Assembly (NCBI GenBank): GCA_963827735.1
Contig: CAWHBO010000003.1
Span: 310,001-374,000 of the forward strand
DNA: 64,000 nucleotides
Source of the DNA: CAWHBO01 sp963827735
GTDB taxonomy: Bacteria; Patescibacteriota; Patescibacteriia; Patescibacteriales; UBA12075
Reading direction: 5' to 3'
The notes under the pieces were generated by a model that was not told the DNA's origin, made no database searches, and saw only the letters and a program-made list of their open reading frames with translations. A program made the position numbers and the translations under genes. Below are positions 60,188 to 64,000 of the stretch, in pieces (position 1 is the stretch's first letter; each line of letters opens with the position of its first letter).

Positions 60188-61567
60188 ATGTATAGCGTCA
60201 TCCTCTGCGGCGGATCCGGCACCAGGCTGTGGCCGCTTTCCAGAAAAAACTTTCCAAAACAATTTTTAAATCTTTTTTCGGAAAAATCTCTTTTGCAAGA
60301 GACTTATTTGCGCATGCGCGAAATCATGCCCAAAGAAAATATATTTTTTTCAACAAACAAAGAGAACTTGTTTAACGTGTTCAATCAGATCAAGGAAGTG
60401 GAAAAAGCCTATGACCGCAATCAGATATTTACCGAACCGGTAAGCCGAAACACCGCTCCGGCGATCGCGCTGGCCATCAAGCATCTTTTCGCGAAAAACA
60501 AAATATCAGCGGATGAACCGATCATCTTTTTGCCGGCAGATCATTTCATTAAAGACCGCAAAAATTATCTGGAGATCGTCAAGCACGCGCTGGAAAATGT
60601 CGGAAGCCATGTCGGCACGATCGGCATCACTCCGACCAAGCCGGAAACAGGCTATGGCTACATCAAAAAAGGCCAAAAAACAACCGCTGAATTTTTTGTT
60701 GCCGATGAATTCAAAGAAAAACCGGACGCAGACACTGCGCAAAAATATCTGGAATCCTGTGAATATGTCTGGAACGCGGGCATGTACCTGTTTAACGTAA
60801 AAACCATAGCCAAAGAATTCAAGACGCATGCTCCGGAAATTTATTCCGCGCTTACAAAAGGCTTTCAGGAATTTATTGATGATTTCCAAAATTTGCCTGC
60901 CATCTCCATTGATTATGCCATTTCTGAAAAATCGGATAATGTTATCATTTTTGAAGGAGAATTCGGTTGGAATGATATTGGATCGTTTGACAGCATCGCC
61001 GAGATGTCAGCCGGCGCGGAAAATCCCCGCCATATCAGCATTGATTCCAACAACAATTTCGTGCACAGTGAAAGCGGCCGCTTGGTGGCGACCATCGGCG
61101 TTGACGATTTGAACATTGTGGAAACGGCAGACTGCGTTCTCATCCAGAAAAAAGGCCAAGGCGAAAACGTTAAAAAAATCGTAGACCATCTCAAAGAAAA
61201 CGGCCATAAAGAGCTGGAGCACAACCTGCTGGTCCACCGGCCCTGGGGCAAGTATGAAGTGCTGATTGACAAGCCTTCGCACAAAGTCAAAAAAATCACG
61301 GTTTACCCCGGAGAAATCTTAAGCCTTCAGATGCATCATCATCGCGCCGAACATTGGATTGTTGTCAGCGGTGTTGCCAAGATCGTACTCGGAGAAAACA
61401 GCATTTATCTCAAAGAAAACGAAAGCACTTTCATACCCTCCATGACCAAGCATCGCCTGGAGAACCCGGGTAAAATCAATCTGGAAATCATTGAGATCCA
61501 AACCGGCAGCTACATGGAAGAAAACGACATTGTTCGCTATGATGATGTTTACAATCGGATCGGATAA
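60188..61567 (+). CDS. manC: Mannose-1-phosphate guanylyltransferase / mannose-6-phosphate isomerase (ManC/AlgA type)
   Basis: 459 residues, bifunctional length. Residues 1-340 are the guanylyltransferase: CGGSGTRLWPLSRKNFPKQF (GTP site), EPVSRNTAPAIALA, IFLPADHFI, KPETGYGYIK, FVADEFKEKPD, VWNAGMYLF, FGWNDIGSF. Residues about 350-459 are the type II isomerase cupin: RPWGKYEVL, PGEILSLQMHHHRAEHWIVV (metal-binding His), NESTFIPSMTKHRLENPG. It makes GDP-mannose from mannose-6-phosphate with a phosphomannomutase, feeding glycans of the envelope. The ATG at 60188 lacks a clear Shine-Dalgarno but lies about 45 bp after the predicted transcription start. A small acidic protein and a phosphoglucose/phosphomannose isomerase follow on the same strand. 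Confidence 0.93.
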   Translation: MYSVILCGGSGTRLWPLSRKNFPKQFLNLFSEKSLLQETYLRMREIMPKENIFFSTNKENLFNVFNQIKEVEKAYDRNQIFTEPVSRNTAPAIALAIKHLFAKNKISADEPIIFLPADHFIKDRKNYLEIVKHALENVGSHVGTIGITPTKPETGYGYIKKGQKTTAEFFVADEFKEKPDADTAQKYLESCEYVWNAGMYLFNVKTIAKEFKTHAPEIYSALTKGFQEFIDDFQNLPAISIDYAISEKSDNVIIFEGEFGWNDIGSFDSIAEMSAGAENPRHISIDSNNNFVHSESGRLVATIGVDDLNIVETADCVLIQKKGQGENVKKIVDHLKENGHKELEHNLLVHRPWGKYEVLIDKPSHKVKKITVYPGEILSLQMHHHRAEHWIVVSGVAKIVLGENSIYLKENESTFIPSMTKHRLENPGKINLEIIEIQTGSYMEENDIVRYDDVYNRIG

Positions 61568-61607
61568 TAATAACAGTATCTTGATATAATCATAACAAGG
61601 AGGAGCC

Positions 61608-62027
61608 ATGGAAAACAAGAGAAATGTTCTTTATATTGAAAGTCTTATCGAGCGAAACAACTTAAAATCTAAAAAACCGGATGGAAAAAAGGCGGAGCTA
61701 AAAAAACTGAACGAACACCCTGAATTTCCCAGCCAAAAAGCCGATGAATTTTTATACGGAATAGAAAACATAAGCGATGAAGCGGCTGACTTGTTAAGCT
61801 TAGCGGAAATTTTTTACAATCACACAGAAGACCAGGAGTTTCTCGTCACCACAAAGAAAGAAAAAAAGATGAAAGCACTATCGGAAAAATTTGTTGATTT
61901 ATCTTCAGAGATCAAAAATTTCTTTAAAGAAGACTTGAACGTTGATCTTGATGATTGGGAATTTGAAGAAGAAGAAAACACTGAGGAGGAAAAGAACAAA
62001 GAAGAGGAGAACAAGGAGGATGAATAG
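61608..62027 (+). CDS. Small acidic protein of unknown function
   Basis: 139 residues. The start is fixed by AAGGAGGAGCC before ATG. The N-terminal part is basic and helical (MENKRNVLYIESLIERNNLK), the middle helical (FLYGIENISDEAADLLSLAE), and the last about 30 residues nearly all Glu, Asp, Lys and Asn (EFEEEENTEEEKNKEEENKE). No domain is recognised. It lies 40 bp after manC and ends before a terminator, so it is probably the last gene of the manC transcript. Confidence 0.75.
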   Translation: MENKRNVLYIESLIERNNLKSKKPDGKKAELKKLNEHPEFPSQKADEFLYGIENISDEAADLLSLAEIFYNHTEDQEFLVTTKKEKKMKALSEKFVDLSSEIKNFFKEDLNVDLDDWEFEEEENTEEEKNKEEENKEDE

Positions 62028-62057
62028 GAGGAAAATTATTAAAACCAGAAATTAATA

Positions 62058-62093
62058 AACCCCAAAGCAAAAGCTCTGGGGCTTATTTTTTTT
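62058..62093 (+). terminator. Intrinsic terminator of the manC unit
   Basis: CCCCAAAGC, AAAA, GCTCTGGGG stem, then a T-rich tract (CTTATTTTTTTT). Confidence 0.9.
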
Positions 62094-62230
62094 GGCGAAT
62101 ATGATATACTTTAGTATACAGTATCAAGTACCAAGGATTTACGGAATAAAATCTCGCATTATCATCTTAAATATGTTTAATTTAAATATAAATTATTTTA
62201 TTTTTTTAAAAAACCTTTAATTACAGATCT

Positions 62231-62304
62231 TAATACTAAATACTTAATACTAAATACTTAATACTAAATACTTAATACTAAATACTTAATACTAAATACT
62301 TAAT
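62231..62304. repeat. Five 14-bp tandem repeats abutting a start codon
   Basis: TAATACTAAATACT repeated five times without a mismatch (62231-62300), then TAAT and directly the ATG at 62305. The repeat occupies the place of a ribosome binding site. Confidence 0.92.
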
Positions 62305-63378
62305 ATGAATCTGGACAATATAAAAATGTATAAAAAACTTGATACCGGCCGAGTCGCCGAATCAATTAAACTTCTCCCTGACCAAATAAAACAGGTCTTG
62401 GAAGAATCCCATTCCATAGAAATTCCCAAAGACTTTAGCCAATCGACAAAAATAATGGTTAACGGCATGGGCGGTTCCAGCACAGGCGCGCGCATTGTTA
62501 AGTCTTTATTCTTGGACCATTTGAAAGTGCCATTTAACATTGAACCGGGCTATGTTTTGCCTGATTACGTAGATAAAGACACGCTCTGCATTATTGTCTC
62601 ATATTCCGGCACGACTGAAGAGCCGCTTTCAATTTACCGGGAAGCAAAAAAACGCGGCGCCAAGATCTTGGCTATTGCTGAGAACAAACCAGGTAACGGC
62701 TTGCAAAAATTGATGGCAGCGGAAAATATTCCTGGCTATACTTTTACCGCCGCAAACAATCCGTCTGGCCAGCCGCGTTTGGGTGTCGGATATACGATGT
62801 TCGGCATAATCGCCTTGCTCATGCGCGCAGATTTTTTGCAGATAGAAGAACAGGAAGTGGAAAAATATATTAGCAGCATGAAAACCGTTTCTAAAAAGTT
62901 AATGCCGGAAAAAACAACAAAAAACAATGCGGCCAAAAAAATTGCGGAACAACTGAAAGATAAAAATATTGTTTTAGTCGGAGCCGAACATCTGGAAGGC
63001 AATCTATATTCTATCCGCAATCAAGCTAACGAAACCGCAAAACAATTTGCCGCCTATTTAACCCTGCCGGACCTGAACCACTATGCAATGGAGGGATTGG
63101 TAAACCCGGCCGCCAATAAAAAAAATATGCTTTTTCTTTTTTTTGATTCCATTCTTTATCACCCCCGAGTGCAAATACGCGCAAAATTAACAAAACAGGT
63201 CGTAATCAAAAATGGCATAAAAGTTATTTCCTGCAAACTGCAGGGCGAAACAAAATTAGAACAAACTTTTGAAATGCTGCAACTTGGCTCTTGGATCAGT
63301 TACTATTTAAGCATACTTAACCATGCCGATCCGGTAAAAATTCCTTGGGTAGACTGGTTTAAAAAACAATTAGGCTAA
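62305..63378 (+). CDS. Bifunctional phosphoglucose/phosphomannose isomerase
   Basis: 357 residues. SIS-domain family with a C-terminal bact-PGI_C domain: INGMGGSS-like segment VNGMGGSSTGARIV, CIIVSYSGTTEEPLSIYREA, GAKILAIAENKPGNGL, QPRLGVGYTMFGII; then the second half with VLVGAEHLEGNLYSIRNQAN, ETAKQFA, LPDLNHYAMEGLVNP (family signature), and ILNHADPVKIPWVDWFKK at the C-terminus. It interconverts fructose-6-phosphate with glucose-6-phosphate and mannose-6-phosphate, linking the alpha-glucan genes with ManC. No Shine-Dalgarno is present; a 14-bp tandem repeat directly precedes the ATG. It ends at a bidirectional terminator shared with gyrA. Confidence 0.9.
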   Translation: MNLDNIKMYKKLDTGRVAESIKLLPDQIKQVLEESHSIEIPKDFSQSTKIMVNGMGGSSTGARIVKSLFLDHLKVPFNIEPGYVLPDYVDKDTLCIIVSYSGTTEEPLSIYREAKKRGAKILAIAENKPGNGLQKLMAAENIPGYTFTAANNPSGQPRLGVGYTMFGIIALLMRADFLQIEEQEVEKYISSMKTVSKKLMPEKTTKNNAAKKIAEQLKDKNIVLVGAEHLEGNLYSIRNQANETAKQFAAYLTLPDLNHYAMEGLVNPAANKKNMLFLFFDSILYHPRVQIRAKLTKQVVIKNGIKVISCKLQGETKLEQTFEMLQLGSWISYYLSILNHADPVKIPWVDWFKKQLG

Positions 63379-63385
63379 CGAAAAC

Positions 63386-63439
63386 AAGTCTATATATAAA
63401 AAACTGCCAGCTTGCTGGCAGTTTTTTATATATAGACTT
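63386..63439. terminator. Long bidirectional terminator between convergent genes
   Basis: A 54-bp palindrome: AAGTCTATATATAAAAAACT then GCCA pairs exactly with its reverse complement across a GCTTGC centre, with A and T tracts inside the stem on both sides. It serves both the isomerase (+) and gyrA (-). Confidence 0.92.
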
Positions 63440-63450
63440 TAAAAATAATT

Positions 63451-64000
63451 TTATACCCACGTCACGCAAGCCACCTTGTCTCCCTGGTCCTTGAAACGCA
63501 TCAGTCTGACACCCTGGGTATCGCGGCCGGTCTGATTGACGGACTTGAATGGCAAGCGGATGACTTGTCCTTTTTCGGAGATGATGATCAAATCTTTTTC
63601 TCCCATCACGCTCATGTTGATGACGAAGGCATTGGTAAGTTTTCCGGTTTTGGACGTGATTTTGGCGGTCTTGATCCCACTGCCGCCTCGGCCCTGGCTC
63701 TTGTACGCGCTTAAGGGAGTGCGCTTGCCAAATCCTTGTTCCATGATGCTGAGCACTTGGTAGTCTTTGCTTTTTTCCGAATCATTCTTGATAACAGCCA
63801 TCCCGACCAGAATGTCATCCTTCTTGAGGCGGATTCCAAACACTCCGGCCGCGTTCCGCCCCATATCCCTGACGTCTTTCTCTGAAAAACGGATAGCTTG
63901 GCCATTGGCGGTAACGAGCTGGATGTCATCCTCGCCTGATGACGGCTTCACCCAGATCAGCTTATCTTCCGGTTTGATCTTGATGGCAATGAGGCCGGAG
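63451..64000 (-). CDS. gyrA: DNA gyrase subunit A, C-terminal part (partial)
   Basis: The frame is open to the right edge; 182 residues visible, ending at 63451. These are beta-pinwheel blades of the GyrA C-terminal domain: IWVKPSSGEDDIQLVTANGQ (strand signature), AIRFSEKDVRDMGRNAAGVF, GIRLKKDDILVGM, then the GyrA-box-like YKSQGRGGSGIKT, and finally LIIISEKGQVIRLPFKSVNQ, TGRDTQGVRLMRF. The box reads QGRGGSG where E. coli GyrA has QRRGGKG; the loss of the second Arg and the Lys resembles diverged boxes, or the shorter box of ParC-like blades. The domain wraps DNA for negative supercoiling. The breakage-reunion domain lies outside the window. Confidence 0.88.
   Translation of the reverse strand, partial: SGLIAIKIKPEDKLIWVKPSSGEDDIQLVTANGQAIRFSEKDVRDMGRNAAGVFGIRLKKDDILVGMAVIKNDSEKSKDYQVLSIMEQGFGKRTPLSAYKSQGRGGSGIKTAKITSKTGKLTNAFVINMSVMGEKDLIIISEKGQVIRLPFKSVNQTGRDTQGVRLMRFKDQGDKVACVTWV

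Overview
The window looks like a chromosomal segment of a Candidate Phyla Radiation (Patescibacteria, probably Parcubacteria-like) bacterium. This is inferred from gene content: very large secreted repeat proteins, small four-helix-bundle (23S rRNA intervening-sequence-protein-like) genes, lamin-tail-domain protein, PIN-PhoH ATPase, bifunctional phosphoglucose/phosphomannose isomerase, a short SMC, and extremely AT-rich intergenic spacers. Long frames with normal stops fit genetic code 11. No rRNA, tRNA or CRISPR array was seen.

Layout. 1-9916 (minus): two secreted phage-tail-fibre-like proteins (the first runs off the left edge), one decayed and one intact four-helix-bundle gene, and a fibronectin-III surface protein. 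10304-11941: a zinc-ribbon protein (minus) and a plus-strand unit with a consensus promoter and an inverted-repeat operator candidate, encoding a coiled-coil protein and a substrate-binding lipoprotein. 12173-32431 (minus): two giant paralogous surface proteins (3469 and about 3270 residues) built of glycine-rich, parallel-beta-helix ('DIGADE') and LamG modules. 32642-40156 (minus): excisionase-like HTH, O-antigen-ligase-like membrane protein, nucleotidyltransferase-like protein, RmuC, a REP-associated tyrosine transposase (RAYT) embedded in its REP repeats, and an unknown membrane protein. 40265-48428 (minus): lamin-tail/PKD/OB-fold surface protein, SMC without a recognisable hinge, PIN-PhoH ATPase. 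48429-49774: a gene-poor stretch with two candidate small RNAs and a 51-residue gene carrying its own promoter, Shine-Dalgarno and terminator. 49775-58448 (minus): an alpha-glucan cluster with two GT5 glycogen synthases, GH57, a six-hairpin glycosidase, an APH-type kinase, a PHP phosphoesterase and a P-loop kinase. 58523-59851 (minus): ruvC and yebC. 60188-63378 (plus): ManC-type GDP-mannose enzyme, a small acidic protein, and phosphoglucose/phosphomannose isomerase, converging on the 3' end of gyrA at the right edge.

The outstanding signal lies between and inside genes. Most spacers hold a long inverted repeat whose arms are made of short tandem words (7-14 bp) that differ from locus to locus. 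Two of these elements enclose a four-helix-bundle gene, and one arm has been interrupted by a second palindrome. The same kinds of repeat words occur in-frame inside coding genes (YebC, the O-antigen ligase, the nucleotidyltransferase, SMC, the giant proteins), and a GTAGAGACG-type palindrome sits in-frame five times in the two giant genes, always in one register. Together with the RAYT and 15 REP hairpins this is a genome unusually colonised by small palindromic DNA, with proteins that appear to absorb it.
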